A stretch of DNA of 64,000 bases from Cronobacter muytjensii ATCC 51329 (lineage in GTDB: Bacteria; Pseudomonadota; Gammaproteobacteria; Enterobacterales; Enterobacteriaceae), in contig NZ_CP012268.1 in the NCBI RefSeq assembly GCF_001277195.1, positions 1,178,001-1,242,000 on the forward strand. Reading direction: 5' to 3'. The notes beneath the pieces are model-generated. The model was not told the DNA's origin. It saw nothing but the letters and a program-made list of their open reading frames with translations, and searched no databases. The first letter of the stretch is position 1. Each line of letters opens with the position of its first letter. Below are positions 9,530 to 17,823 of this stretch, piece by piece. The position numbers and the translations under genes were made by a program.

Positions 9530-10948
9530 ATGCGTAAATTGATGTCGTCCGGGCACCTTACCCGCCGGACTTTCGTGCAGGCCGGCGCCGCGACGGCGCT
9601 ACTGCCGCTGTTGCACAGCCGCGCCGCCCGTGCCGTGACGAGCGGCAAAACGGTGAATGTCGCCGATTACTACCGCGATAACTGGCCGCAGGCGTTTAAG
9701 CTCGCGTTCAACGAGGCGCAGACCGTCGAAGTGCCCGCAAACCTTACCTGCGACAACATCAACAGCCCTGTCTTTATGCCCGCCGGTAAAACTCTGCGAG
9801 TCCTGGGCGCGCTCAAAGGCAATGGAAAAGGGCGGTTTATTCTTCAGGACGGCTGTCAGATCCTCGGCGAGAAAAAAGGGCGGCTGCATAATATTATTCT
9901 CGACGTGCGCGGCTCGCAGGTAGCGATTAAAGGCGTCGAGATGACCGGCTTCGGCCCGGTGATGCAGATTTACATCGGCGGCAAAAAACCGCAGAAAATG
10001 CAGGGGCTGGTGATTGATGATATTTACATTCACGACGCCAACTACGGCATTTTGCGCCAGGGCTTTCATAACGAACTGCGCGACGTACGCATCACCAACG
10101 GGCGCTTTGAGCGTTTGCAGGGCGACGCCATAGAATGGAACGTGGCTATCAATGATTCGGAGCTGCTTATCTCCGATCATGTGCTTGATAACATCAACTG
10201 CACCAACGGCAAGATCAACTGGGGCATCGGCATTGGCCTTGCGGGCAGCACCTACGATAACGACTACCCGGAAAGTCAGGCGGTGAAGAATTTCGTCGTG
10301 GCGAATATCACCGGCAGCAACTGCCGCCAGCTGGTGCATGTGGAGAACGGCAAACATTTTGTCATCCGCAACGTGAAGGCGAAAAATATCACGCCGGACT
10401 TCAGTAAAACCGCGGGCATTGATAACGCCACGGTGGCGATTTATGGCTGCGATAACTTCTTGATTGATAACGTTCAGATGGTAAACAGCGCGGGCATGCT
10501 GATTGGCTACGGCGTTATCAAGGGCAACTACCTGTCGATTCCGCAGAACTTTAAGCTTAACGACATCCATATGGATAACCGCAACCTGCCGTATAAGCTG
10601 CGCGGTATCCAGATCTCTTCTGGCAACGCCACGTCTTTTGTCGCCATTACCAACGTCGATATGAAGCGCGCCACACTTGAGCTGCATAACAAGCCGCAGC
10701 ATCTCTTTGTGCGCAATGTGAAGGTGATGCAGGAGTCGTCCGTTGGCCCCGCGCTGAAGATGCACTTTGACCTGCGTAAAGACGTGCGCGGCCGCTTTAT
10801 GGCCAAAGACGACACGCTGCTCTCGCTGGCGAATATTCAGGCGGTCAACGAAAAAGGGCAGAGTTCCGTCGATATTGACCGCGTGGATCATCAGCACGTG
10901 AATGCGGAAAAGCTGAATTTTGCGCTGCCGGCACGCATCACAAAATGA
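9530..10948 (+). CDS. wcaM: Colanic acid biosynthesis protein WcaM with Tat-type signal
   Basis: 472 residues against 464 in E. coli. WcaM is the last gene of the operon; its exact activity is not settled. The repeated short beta-like segments through residues 60-450 suggest a right-handed parallel beta-helix, the fold of many polysaccharide-acting proteins. The N-terminus carries a twin-arginine motif (HLTRRTFVQAGAATALLPLL, residues 9-28) and an ARA cleavage-like site, so export by the Tat system is predicted. The E. coli homologue, as I recall it, has the same SRRTF motif. Sequence between residues 180 and 450 is nearly identical to E. coli WcaM. Confidence 0.94.
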   Translation: MRKLMSSGHLTRRTFVQAGAATALLPLLHSRAARAVTSGKTVNVADYYRDNWPQAFKLAFNEAQTVEVPANLTCDNINSPVFMPAGKTLRVLGALKGNGKGRFILQDGCQILGEKKGRLHNIILDVRGSQVAIKGVEMTGFGPVMQIYIGGKKPQKMQGLVIDDIYIHDANYGILRQGFHNELRDVRITNGRFERLQGDAIEWNVAINDSELLISDHVLDNINCTNGKINWGIGIGLAGSTYDNDYPESQAVKNFVVANITGSNCRQLVHVENGKHFVIRNVKAKNITPDFSKTAGIDNATVAIYGCDNFLIDNVQMVNSAGMLIGYGVIKGNYLSIPQNFKLNDIHMDNRNLPYKLRGIQISSGNATSFVAITNVDMKRATLELHNKPQHLFVRNVKVMQESSVGPALKMHFDLRKDVRGRFMAKDDTLLSLANIQAVNEKGQSSVDIDRVDHQHVNAEKLNFALPARITK

Positions 10949-11085
10949 ATGCTCAGACTTTACGAATTATCCTGGCGATTAACGGTATGAATTCATAGAA
11001 GGTATAACCACTTTCCCTGAGAGTCGCGGGGCAATGGCGCTTACGCTATTGATAAATTCATACTGGCTTATGTCCGGTAAACGAC

Positions 11086-11091
11086 TATAAT
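11086..11091 (+). promoter_or_regulatory. Possible -10 box of the galF promoter
   Basis: TATAAT, a perfect -10 hexamer, lies 29 bases before the galF ATG in the 171-base gap after wcaM. The -35 region at the right distance (near 11063-11068) is a poor match, so the promoter may be activator dependent or the match may be chance. Confidence 0.4.
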
Positions 11092-11119
11092 TCATCAACC
11101 TTTTGAGGTGGGAGAGAAA

Positions 11120-12010
11120 ATGAATAATTTAAAAGCAGTCATCCCGGTAGCCGGGCTCGGCATGCATATGCTGCCAGCCACTAAGGCTATTCCGAAGGAA
11201 ATGCTACCTATCGTCGATAAGCCAATGATTCAGTACATTGTCGACGAAATCGTGGCGGCGGGAATCAAGGAAATTGTGCTGGTTACCCACTCCTCCAAGA
11301 ACGCGGTTGAGAACCACTTCGACACCTCTTACGAACTCGAAGCGCTGCTTGAACAGCGTGTGAAGCGCCAGCTTCTGGCGGAAGTGCAGTCTATCTGCCC
11401 GCCGGGCGTGACCATCATGAACGTGCGTCAGGCGCAGCCGCTGGGCCTCGGCCACTCCATTCTTTGCGCGCGCCCGATTATTGGCGACAATCCATTTGTC
11501 GTCGTGCTGCCGGATGTTATTATTGACGCCGCTTCAGCTGACCCGCTGCGTTATAACCTGGCCGCTATGATTGCGCGCTTCCAGGAAAACGGCCGCAGCC
11601 AGGTGCTGGCGAAGCGCATGGCGGGCGATCTCTCTGAGTATTCTGTTATCACGACCCAGGATGCGCTGGATACCGAAGGTAAAATCAGCCGTATCGTCGA
11701 CTTTATTGAGAAGCCGGATCAGCCGCAGACGCTGAATTCTGACCTGATGGCCGTTGGCCGCTATGTGCTTTCCGCCGATGTGTGGGATGAGCTTGCGAAA
11801 ACCGAGCCGGGCGCCTGGGGCCGTATTCAGCTGACCGATGCTATCGCTCGTCTGAACGAGAAGCAGCCTGTTGAGGCGATGCTGATGACCGGTGAGAGCT
11901 ACGATTGCGGTAAAAAAATGGGTTACATGAAGGCGTTCGTGAACTACGGCCTGCGTAACCTGAAAGAAGGGCAGAAGTTCCGCGAGAGCATTAAGAAAAT
12001 CCTGGCGTAA
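11120..12010 (+). CDS. galF: UTP-glucose-1-phosphate uridylyltransferase family protein GalF
   Basis: 296 residues from the ATG at 11120, close to E. coli GalF (297). A GTG at 11108 is in frame, but the GGAGAG at 11111-11116 fits the 11120 start. GalF is a paralogue of GalU with the nucleotidyltransferase fold and is thought to modulate UDP-glucose supply for surface polysaccharides. The N-terminus VAGLGMHMLPATKAIPKEML shows the GalF trait: GLGMHML replaces the GxGTR nucleotide loop of GalU. VEFIEKP-like (VDFIEKP) and GKKMGYM are present. It marks the left border of the O-antigen locus. Confidence 0.95.
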   Translation: MNNLKAVIPVAGLGMHMLPATKAIPKEMLPIVDKPMIQYIVDEIVAAGIKEIVLVTHSSKNAVENHFDTSYELEALLEQRVKRQLLAEVQSICPPGVTIMNVRQAQPLGLGHSILCARPIIGDNPFVVVLPDVIIDAASADPLRYNLAAMIARFQENGRSQVLAKRMAGDLSEYSVITTQDALDTEGKISRIVDFIEKPDQPQTLNSDLMAVGRYVLSADVWDELAKTEPGAWGRIQLTDAIARLNEKQPVEAMLMTGESYDCGKKMGYMKAFVNYGLRNLKEGQKFRESIKKILA

Positions 12011-12057
12011 GCCAGTCGCTATGCGCGGTACGCTATACAGGCAGGATAGCCTTTGAT

Positions 12058-12127
12058 AAAACGGCAGTTGAGCATTCGGGTTGATAAGCATTTATACTCG
12101 ACGGACTCACTGCCGTTTTGTTTTTTT
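12058..12127 (+). terminator. Probable galF terminator with a large loop
   Basis: AAAACGGCAGT at 12058-12068 pairs perfectly with ACTGCCGTTTT at 12109-12119, with a 40-base loop and a T-run from 12121. It would end galF transcription ahead of the O-antigen operon promoter. The long loop makes it less certain than a compact hairpin. Confidence 0.6.
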
Positions 12128-12226
12128 GATGTAAAAAATCGCTCTGACAGGCATTAACAGAGGACGTTTGTGGCGGCTCTGCTGTTAAAGAGTGCCTTGT
12201 GCCTGGCGAAAGGATAGCTTTACCCC

Positions 12227-12265
12227 CAGTACACTGGTAGCTGTTGAGCCAGGGGCGGTAGCATT
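12227..12265 (+). promoter_or_regulatory. JUMPStart element with ops site (RfaH loading)
   Basis: A 39-base match to the conserved JUMPStart element of enteric polysaccharide operons lies 135 bases before rmlB. It contains the ops sequence GGCGGTAGCAT at 12254-12264. Ops pauses RNA polymerase and loads the antiterminator RfaH, which then lets the long O-antigen operon (12400-24358) be read to the end. The role is established for the element; its use here is inferred from position. The 389-base gap 12011-12399 otherwise holds the galF terminator and presumably the operon promoter, which I could not place with confidence. Confidence 0.9.
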
Positions 12266-12399
12266 GTTTCGCCACGCTGAGCGGCGCCAGGCAGTGACCC
12301 TTCAAATCGTAATGTTAAGGCAGTTTTATTAATGCTTAAAACGCTGAGCGTTAATACAAGTCCCTTTTCAAAATATCCACATATAAGAGATAACTCACT

Positions 12400-13482
12400 G
12401 TGAAGATATTAGTCACCGGCGGTGCCGGATTTATTGGCTCTGCTGTAGTACGACATATTATTGATAATACCCAGGATTGGGTCGTCAATGTTGATAAGCT
12501 TACCTACGCAGGCAATCCGGAATCTGTTTCTTCTGTTGCAAATAACGAACGCTATACCTTTGAACAGGCCGATATTTGTGATCGCGCTGCGCTCGATCGC
12601 ATATTTAAAGAACATCAGCCCGATGCGGTGATGCACCTGGCAGCAGAAAGCCACGTCGACCGCTCTATCAGCGGCCCGGCTGACTTTATCGAAACGAATA
12701 TTGTTGGTACGTATACGTTGCTTGAAGCGGCGCGTGCGTATTGGTCATCATTAAATGATGACCGCAAAGCCGCTTTTCGCTTTCACCATATCTCTACTGA
12801 TGAGGTCTATGGCGACCTCCCACACCCTGATGAATGGCAAGCCGGCGAACCGCTCCCTCTCTTCACAGAAGACACCCCTTACGCGCCGAGCAGTCCTTAT
12901 TCTGCATCAAAAGCCTCAAGCGACCATCTGGTGCGCGCCTGGTTGCGCACTTATGGTTTGCCTACCATTGTGACCAATTGCTCAAATAACTATGGGCCAT
13001 ATCATTTTCCTGAAAAGCTGATCCCGCTTGTGATCCTCAATGCACTGGAGGGTAAGCCACTGCCGGTATACGGCAAAGGCGATCAAATTCGCGACTGGTT
13101 ATATGTTGAAGATCATGCACGTGCGCTCTATACCGTCGTGACTCAAGGGCAGGTTGGCCAGACTTATAATATCGGCGGACATAACGAGAAAAAGAACCTT
13201 GATGTCGTATTAACCATTTGTGATCTGCTGGATGAGATTAAGCCTAAAGCAACGCCTTACCGCGAACAAATCACTTACGTTGCCGACAGACCGGGTCACG
13301 ACCGTCGTTACGCCATTGACGCAGATAAAATCAGCCGCGAACTAGGCTGGCAGCCGCAGGAAACCTTTGAATCCGGTATCCGTAAAACGGTGCAATGGTA
13401 TCTGGATAATTCTCAGTGGGTCGAGAATGTGAAGAGCGGCGCTTATAAGAGCTGGATCGAACAGAATTACGGGACTCGCTGA
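12400..13482 (+). CDS. rmlB: dTDP-glucose 4,6-dehydratase RmlB
   Basis: 360 residues starting at a GTG. It turns dTDP-glucose into dTDP-4-keto-6-deoxyglucose, the shared precursor of dTDP-L-rhamnose (through RmlC and RmlD) and of the 3-amino sugar made by the fdt genes. It is an extended short-chain dehydrogenase with the NAD motif GGAGFIG at residues 7-13, the HISTDEVYGDL active-site stretch, and the YSASK motif with catalytic Tyr at residue 167 and Lys at 171. It is first in the RfaH-controlled O-antigen operon. rmlD follows after 2 bases. Confidence 0.97.
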   Translation: MKILVTGGAGFIGSAVVRHIIDNTQDWVVNVDKLTYAGNPESVSSVANNERYTFEQADICDRAALDRIFKEHQPDAVMHLAAESHVDRSISGPADFIETNIVGTYTLLEAARAYWSSLNDDRKAAFRFHHISTDEVYGDLPHPDEWQAGEPLPLFTEDTPYAPSSPYSASKASSDHLVRAWLRTYGLPTIVTNCSNNYGPYHFPEKLIPLVILNALEGKPLPVYGKGDQIRDWLYVEDHARALYTVVTQGQVGQTYNIGGHNEKKNLDVVLTICDLLDEIKPKATPYREQITYVADRPGHDRRYAIDADKISRELGWQPQETFESGIRKTVQWYLDNSQWVENVKSGAYKSWIEQNYGTR

Positions 13483-13484
13483 TA

Positions 13485-14381
13485 ATGAATATTCTCCTGT
13501 TTGGTAAAAACGGCCAGGTTGGCTGGGAATTACAGCGAGCCCTGGCTCCGCTGGGAAATCTTATTGCGCTGGATTTTAATTCTGAAGATTATTGCGGCGA
13601 TTTTAGTAATCCTGAAGGAGTCGCGGAGACGGTAAGGCGTATCAGGCCGGATGTGATTGTCAATGCTGCTGCGCATACCGCCGTCGATAAAGCAGAATCG
13701 GAGCGTGATTTTGCACAGCTGTTAAATGCAACGAGTGTTGAAGCTATTGCAAAAGAAGCGGAGAAAATTAACGCCTGGCTTATTCATTACTCAACAGATT
13801 ATGTTTTCCCCGGGACAGGTGAAACCCCCTGGTGTGAAAATGATGCTACAGCGCCGCTGAATGTCTATGGTGAAACAAAACTGGCGGGCGAACAGGCTGT
13901 ACAAAATTTTTGTCAGAATCACCTTATTTTCAGAACCAGCTGGGTCTACGCCGGTAAAGGAAATAACTTCGCCAAAACCATGCTACGGCTTGCTAAAGAA
14001 CGGGAATCACTCTCCGTTATTAACGATCAGTTCGGCGCACCAACCGGCGCTGAATTACTCGCTGACTGCACGGCGCATGCCATTCGCGTGGCACTCGCGA
14101 AACCTGACGTTGCGGGTTTATACCACCTCGTCGCCTCAGGTGTTACGACCTGGTATGATTTTGCGGCGCTGGTATTTGATGAAGCTCGTAAGGCAGGGAT
14201 AACGCTGAAGCTTACTGATTTGCATCCTGTAGCAACAAGCGCCTATCCAACGCCTGCTCGCAGGCCACAGAATTCACGTTTAAACACCACAAAATTCCAG
14301 CAACAATTTGGGCTGGTGCTTCCGCAATGGGATGTCGGTGTTAAACGGATGCTGGAAGAGTGGTTTACCAGCGTAAATTAA
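13485..14381 (+). CDS. rmlD: dTDP-4-dehydrorhamnose reductase RmlD
   Basis: 298 residues. It performs the last step to dTDP-L-rhamnose. It is an atypical short-chain dehydrogenase with the nucleotide loop GKNGQVGWEL near residues 7-16, the VNAAAHTAVDKAE stretch, STDYVFPG, and the YGETK motif with Tyr at residue 128 and Lys at 132. It is 2 bases after rmlB and is followed by a terminator-like hairpin before rmlA. Codon use is intermediate between the GC-rich flank and the AT-rich genes further on. Confidence 0.96.
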   Translation: MNILLFGKNGQVGWELQRALAPLGNLIALDFNSEDYCGDFSNPEGVAETVRRIRPDVIVNAAAHTAVDKAESERDFAQLLNATSVEAIAKEAEKINAWLIHYSTDYVFPGTGETPWCENDATAPLNVYGETKLAGEQAVQNFCQNHLIFRTSWVYAGKGNNFAKTMLRLAKERESLSVINDQFGAPTGAELLADCTAHAIRVALAKPDVAGLYHLVASGVTTWYDFAALVFDEARKAGITLKLTDLHPVATSAYPTPARRPQNSRLNTTKFQQQFGLVLPQWDVGVKRMLEEWFTSVN

Positions 14382-14387
14382 TGACAG

Positions 14388-14412
14388 AAATGCCCGTCGC
14401 CGGGCATTTTCA
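14388..14412 (+). terminator. Terminator-like hairpin inside the O-antigen operon
   Basis: AAATGCCCG at 14388-14396 pairs with CGGGCATTT at 14101-type arm 14401-14409 across a 4-base loop (TCGC), followed by a short T-run. It lies between rmlD and rmlA in the middle of the operon. RNA polymerase carrying RfaH would read through it, whereas unmodified polymerase may stop, so it could lower expression of distal genes when RfaH is limiting. That role is an inference. Confidence 0.55.
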
Positions 14413-14429
14413 TTGAGAGAATAAAGAGA

Positions 14430-15308
14430 ATGACAACGCGTAAAGGAATTATACTGGCTGGGGGCTCCGGGACTCGTCTCTATCCGGTCACCATGGCGGT
14501 GAGCAAGCAATTATTACCAATCTATGATAAGCCGATGATCTATTATCCGCTTTCTACGCTCATGCTTGCCGGGATACGGGATATCCTCATTATCAGTACG
14601 CCACAAGATACGCCGCGCTTTGAGCAACTCCTTGGTGATGGCAGCCAGTGGGGGCTGAATCTCCAGTATAAAGTACAGCCGAGCCCGGATGGCCTGGCGC
14701 AGGCTTTTATTATTGGCGAAGAGTTTATTGGTAATGATAAATGCGCGCTTGTTCTGGGCGATAACATTTTCTATGGTCATGATTTACCAAAACAACTGGA
14801 ATCAGCGGTTAGTAAAGATAACGGCGCGACTGTCTTTGCTTACCATGTCAATGATCCTGAGCGCTACGGCGTTGTTGAGTTTGATAAAACTGGCAAAGCC
14901 ATTAGCCTGGAAGAAAAGCCTGCAGAACCAAAAAGCAATTATGCTGTTACTGGACTTTATTTCTATGACAATGACGTTGTTGAAATGGCTAAAAGCTTGA
15001 AACCATCAGCACGTGGCGAGTTGGAAATTACCGATATTAACCGGCTTTACCTTGAACAGGGCCGCCTTAATGTCGCGATGATGGGACGTGGTTATGCCTG
15101 GCTTGATACCGGCACACACCAAAGTTTAATCGAAGCCAGTAATTTCATTGCCACCATTGAAGAACGTCAAGGCCTCAAGGTTTCATGTCCGGAAGAAATT
15201 GCCTTCCGTAAGAGCTTTATTGATGCTGAGCAGGTAAAAAGGCTGGCGCAGCCGCTTGCAAAAAATGCCTATGGTCAATATTTGCTCAAGATGATTAAAG
15301 GTTATTAA
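14430..15308 (+). CDS. rmlA: Glucose-1-phosphate thymidylyltransferase RmlA
   Basis: 292 residues. It makes dTDP-glucose from glucose-1-phosphate and dTTP, the first step for both dTDP sugars made in this operon. The pyrophosphorylase loop GGSGTRLYPVT is at residues 11-21. LGDNIFYGHDL, the VVEFD-to-EEKP stretch and WLDTGTH are conserved RmlA marks. The 48-base gap before it holds a terminator-like hairpin; rmlC follows after 3 bases. Confidence 0.97.
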   Translation: MTTRKGIILAGGSGTRLYPVTMAVSKQLLPIYDKPMIYYPLSTLMLAGIRDILIISTPQDTPRFEQLLGDGSQWGLNLQYKVQPSPDGLAQAFIIGEEFIGNDKCALVLGDNIFYGHDLPKQLESAVSKDNGATVFAYHVNDPERYGVVEFDKTGKAISLEEKPAEPKSNYAVTGLYFYDNDVVEMAKSLKPSARGELEITDINRLYLEQGRLNVAMMGRGYAWLDTGTHQSLIEASNFIATIEERQGLKVSCPEEIAFRKSFIDAEQVKRLAQPLAKNAYGQYLLKMIKGY

Positions 15309-15311
15309 GTA

Positions 15312-15860
15312 ATGAATGTTATCCAGACAGAAATACCGGATGTTTTGATTTTAGAACCAAAAGTATTTGGTGACGCCCGTGGCTTTTTCTTTGAAAGCTT
15401 CAATCAGCGTACTTTTGAAGAAGCGGTAGGTCGTAAAATTGAATTTGTACAGGATAATCATTCTAAATCAGCTAAAGGTGTCTTGCGGGGACTACATTAT
15501 CAACTTGCGCCATATGCTCAGGCTAAACTGGTACGTTGCCTACATGGTGCAATTTATGATGTGGCGATAGATATTCGCCGTAATTCACCAACCTTTGGTA
15601 AGTGGGTTGGTGCCGAGTTATCAGCGGAAAATAAACGCCAGATATGGATTCCGGAAGGATTCGCGCATGGCTTTATTGCGCTAGAAAATGGCACAGAAAT
15701 CCTTTATAAAACGAACAACTTTTATTCAAAAGAAAGTGAACGTGCGATTCGCTGGGATGATGAACAGATTGCCATTGAATGGCCAGCTAAAGCAGATATC
15801 ATTTCTGAAAAAGATGCCGTGGCGCCTTCATTTGCAAATGCAGACTTATTTGAGGGATAA
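15312..15860 (+). CDS. rmlC: dTDP-4-dehydrorhamnose 3,5-epimerase RmlC
   Basis: 182 residues, the usual length. It converts dTDP-4-keto-6-deoxyglucose to dTDP-4-keto-L-rhamnose for RmlD. The cupin fold is shown by FGDARGFFFESFN, the catalytic-base stretch LRGLHYQ (His at residue 62), YDVAIDIRRNSPTFGKW and PEGFAHGF. With rmlB, rmlD and rmlA it completes a full rhamnose set in the order B-D-A-C. fdtA follows after 2 bases and draws on the same intermediate. Confidence 0.96.
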   Translation: MNVIQTEIPDVLILEPKVFGDARGFFFESFNQRTFEEAVGRKIEFVQDNHSKSAKGVLRGLHYQLAPYAQAKLVRCLHGAIYDVAIDIRRNSPTFGKWVGAELSAENKRQIWIPEGFAHGFIALENGTEILYKTNNFYSKESERAIRWDDEQIAIEWPAKADIISEKDAVAPSFANADLFEG

Positions 15861-15862
15861 CA

Positions 15863-16282
15863 ATGGATATAAAAATTATTCCGTTGCAGGCGCACGGCGA
15901 CGAGCGTGGCTCTCTAATAGCGCTTGAAGAAAAACATAACATTCCATTTGAAATTAAGCGTGTGTATTACATGTTTAATACTAAAGAAGGAGTGCGTCGT
16001 GGTTTTCATGCACATAAAAAATTAAAACAGGTCGCTATCGCAGTAAGGGGTTCTTGCCGTTTTGTATTAGATGACGGTTCTGAACGTGTAGAATTGTTGC
16101 TGGATAATCCAGCACAAGGATTACTTATTGACTCGTGTGTTTGGCGAGAAATGTATGATTTCTCGGACGATTGTGTACTGATGGTACTGGCAGACAGTCT
16201 GTATGATGAGGCTGATTATATCCGTGACTATGATGTATTTTTAGAGAATACTACTAATGCCAAAAATTCATCCACTAAGTGA
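15863..16282 (+). CDS. fdtA: dTDP-4-keto-6-deoxyglucose 3,4-ketoisomerase (FdtA/QdtA type)
   Basis: 139 residues, a small cupin of the WxcM-like/FdtA family. It moves the keto group of dTDP-4-keto-6-deoxyglucose from C4 to C3, the committed step to Fuc3NAc (FdtA) or Qui3NAc (QdtA). The catalytic RGFHAHKKL stretch has His at residues 49 and 51. Two positions known from structural work to steer product stereochemistry are both Arg here (R15 in DERGSL, R95 in VWREM). As I recall, FdtA has Arg and His at these places and QdtA has Tyr and Arg, so this protein is mixed and the product cannot be called. The 3' end overlaps the next gene by 26 bases. Confidence 0.88.
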   Translation: MDIKIIPLQAHGDERGSLIALEEKHNIPFEIKRVYYMFNTKEGVRRGFHAHKKLKQVAIAVRGSCRFVLDDGSERVELLLDNPAQGLLIDSCVWREMYDFSDDCVLMVLADSLYDEADYIRDYDVFLENTTNAKNSSTK

Positions 16283-16727
16283 CGTTCAGTCTGTACAGAT
16301 TGGTGAAGATACAAAAGTCTGGCAATTTTCTGTTATATTGAAAGGAGCTAAAATTGGACGGGATTGTAATATTTGCGCGCACACGTTGATTGAAAATAAT
16401 GTGATTATTGGAGATCGTGTTACGGTAAAATGTGGTGTTTACATTTGGGATAACATTTTTATTGAAAATGATGTATTTATCGGCCCAAATGTCACCTTCA
16501 CTAACGATAAACATCCGCGCTCAAAAGTGCATGATAAAGAATTTCTTTCTACCTATATCAAAGAGGGAGCATCGATAGGCGCTAATGCAACTATTCTTCC
16601 TGGATTAATTATAGGTAAAAAAAGTATGGTTGGTGCTGGTGCGGTAGTTACAAAAAATGTTCCTGATTACGCGATTGTCTACGGTAACCCGGCCAAATTG
16701 ATGGGGATGGTAAATAAAAATGATTAA
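16257..16727 (+). CDS. fdtC: dTDP-3-amino-3,6-dideoxyhexose N-acetyltransferase (FdtC/QdtC type)
   Basis: 156 residues made of hexapeptide repeats ([LIV]-G-x4) that form a left-handed beta-helix, seen from about residue 14 (VQIGEDTKVWQFSVILKGAKIG) to residue 145. FTNDKHPRSK is a conserved stretch of this sugar N-acetyltransferase group. It is expected to acetylate the 3-amino group made by the neighbouring transaminase, using acetyl-CoA. It overlaps fdtA by 26 bases and the transaminase by 8 bases, so the three are translated together. Assignment to Fuc3N or Qui3N depends on the ketoisomerase and is open. Confidence 0.85.
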   Translation: MPKIHPLSDVQSVQIGEDTKVWQFSVILKGAKIGRDCNICAHTLIENNVIIGDRVTVKCGVYIWDNIFIENDVFIGPNVTFTNDKHPRSKVHDKEFLSTYIKEGASIGANATILPGLIIGKKSMVGAGAVVTKNVPDYAIVYGNPAKLMGMVNKND

Positions 16728-17823
16728 TTTCCTTAATTTGAAATCAATTAATGCTCGCTACGAAAAAGAATTAAAACTAGCATGTGAACGCGTGATTGAT
16801 TCCGGTTGGTACATCGGTGGCAATGAGTTAGAGCAATTTGAGAAAAAGTTCGCTGAATATTGTGGCGTTAAACACTGCATTGGCATGGCCAATGGTTTAG
16901 ATGCATTGGTACTTACTATCCGCGCATGGAAAGAATTAGGCTTGGTTAAAGAGGGCGATGAAGTCATCGTGCCTGCTAATACTTATATCGCTACAATTCT
17001 TGCTATAACCGAAAATAAACTTTGCCCAGTTTTTGTCGAGCCTAATTCACAGACGTTCAATCTTGATGCAGTGGGCATAAACGGAGCATTGACAGACAAA
17101 ACCCGTATCATTATGCCTGTACACTTGTATGGTTACCTTTCGCCTATGGAAGAGATTATGGCGATTGCTCACCAGCATGGCTTGCTGGTACTTGAAGATT
17201 CAGCACAAGCACATGGTGCCAGCATTGGTGGGAAACGTGCTGGGGCATGGGGTGACGCTTCTGGGTTCAGTTTTTATCCAGGAAAAAACCTCGGAGCATT
17301 GGGTGATGCTGGCGCTGTCACAACTAATAATGATGAGCTTGCCAGTGCATTACGAGCATTGGGTAATTATGGGTCACATAAAAAATATCAGAATATTTAT
17401 AAGGGTGTTAATAGTCGCCTTGATGAGATTCAGGCGGCTATGTTAAGCGTTAAGCTAAAATTTCTGGATGAAGAAATTAGGTTACGACGTGAAATTGCGT
17501 CAATGTATCTGGCTGGCATCAATAACAAAAAAATTACCCTACCATTAGTTAATACATCGGAAGAACATGTCTGGCATCTGTTTGTGATAAAAAGTCAGAA
17601 ACGTAATGAATTACAGGAGTATCTTGCCGGTGCAGGAGTACAAACTATGATTCATTATCCGATCCCACCGCATAAACAGCATGCTTATAAAGAGTATAAC
17701 AATCTTCATTTACCAATCACTGAGAACCTGCATAGGGAAGTTCTGTCTTTGCCAATAGATCCTACGTTAGATAAAGAAGAAATCTATCAAATAATTAGTT
17801 TGATCAATGAGTTTGATAGATGA
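16720..17823 (+). CDS. fdtB: dTDP-3-keto-6-deoxyhexose 3-aminotransferase (FdtB/QdtB type)
   Basis: 367 residues of the DegT/DnrJ/EryC1/StrS sugar aminotransferase family. It uses PLP and an amino donor, probably glutamate, to aminate C3 of the keto sugar made by the ketoisomerase. NGLDALVLTIRA, VPANTYIATILAI, EDSAQAHGA and the Lys at about residue 189 in FYPGKNLGALGDAGAV (Schiff-base lysine) are family marks. Its stop overlaps the wzx ATG by 4 bases. The gene order A-C-B is that seen for Fuc3NAc and Qui3NAc sets. Confidence 0.9.
   Translation: MINFLNLKSINARYEKELKLACERVIDSGWYIGGNELEQFEKKFAEYCGVKHCIGMANGLDALVLTIRAWKELGLVKEGDEVIVPANTYIATILAITENKLCPVFVEPNSQTFNLDAVGINGALTDKTRIIMPVHLYGYLSPMEEIMAIAHQHGLLVLEDSAQAHGASIGGKRAGAWGDASGFSFYPGKNLGALGDAGAVTTNNDELASALRALGNYGSHKKYQNIYKGVNSRLDEIQAAMLSVKLKFLDEEIRLRREIASMYLAGINNKKITLPLVNTSEEHVWHLFVIKSQKRNELQEYLAGAGVQTMIHYPIPPHKQHAYKEYNNLHLPITENLHREVLSLPIDPTLDKEEIYQIISLINEFDR

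Noticed and set aside
12033..12305. Minus-strand 90-codon frame across the JUMPStart region
   Set aside because: It crosses the galF terminator and the JUMPStart element, which explain the conservation of this DNA; no protein motif is seen.
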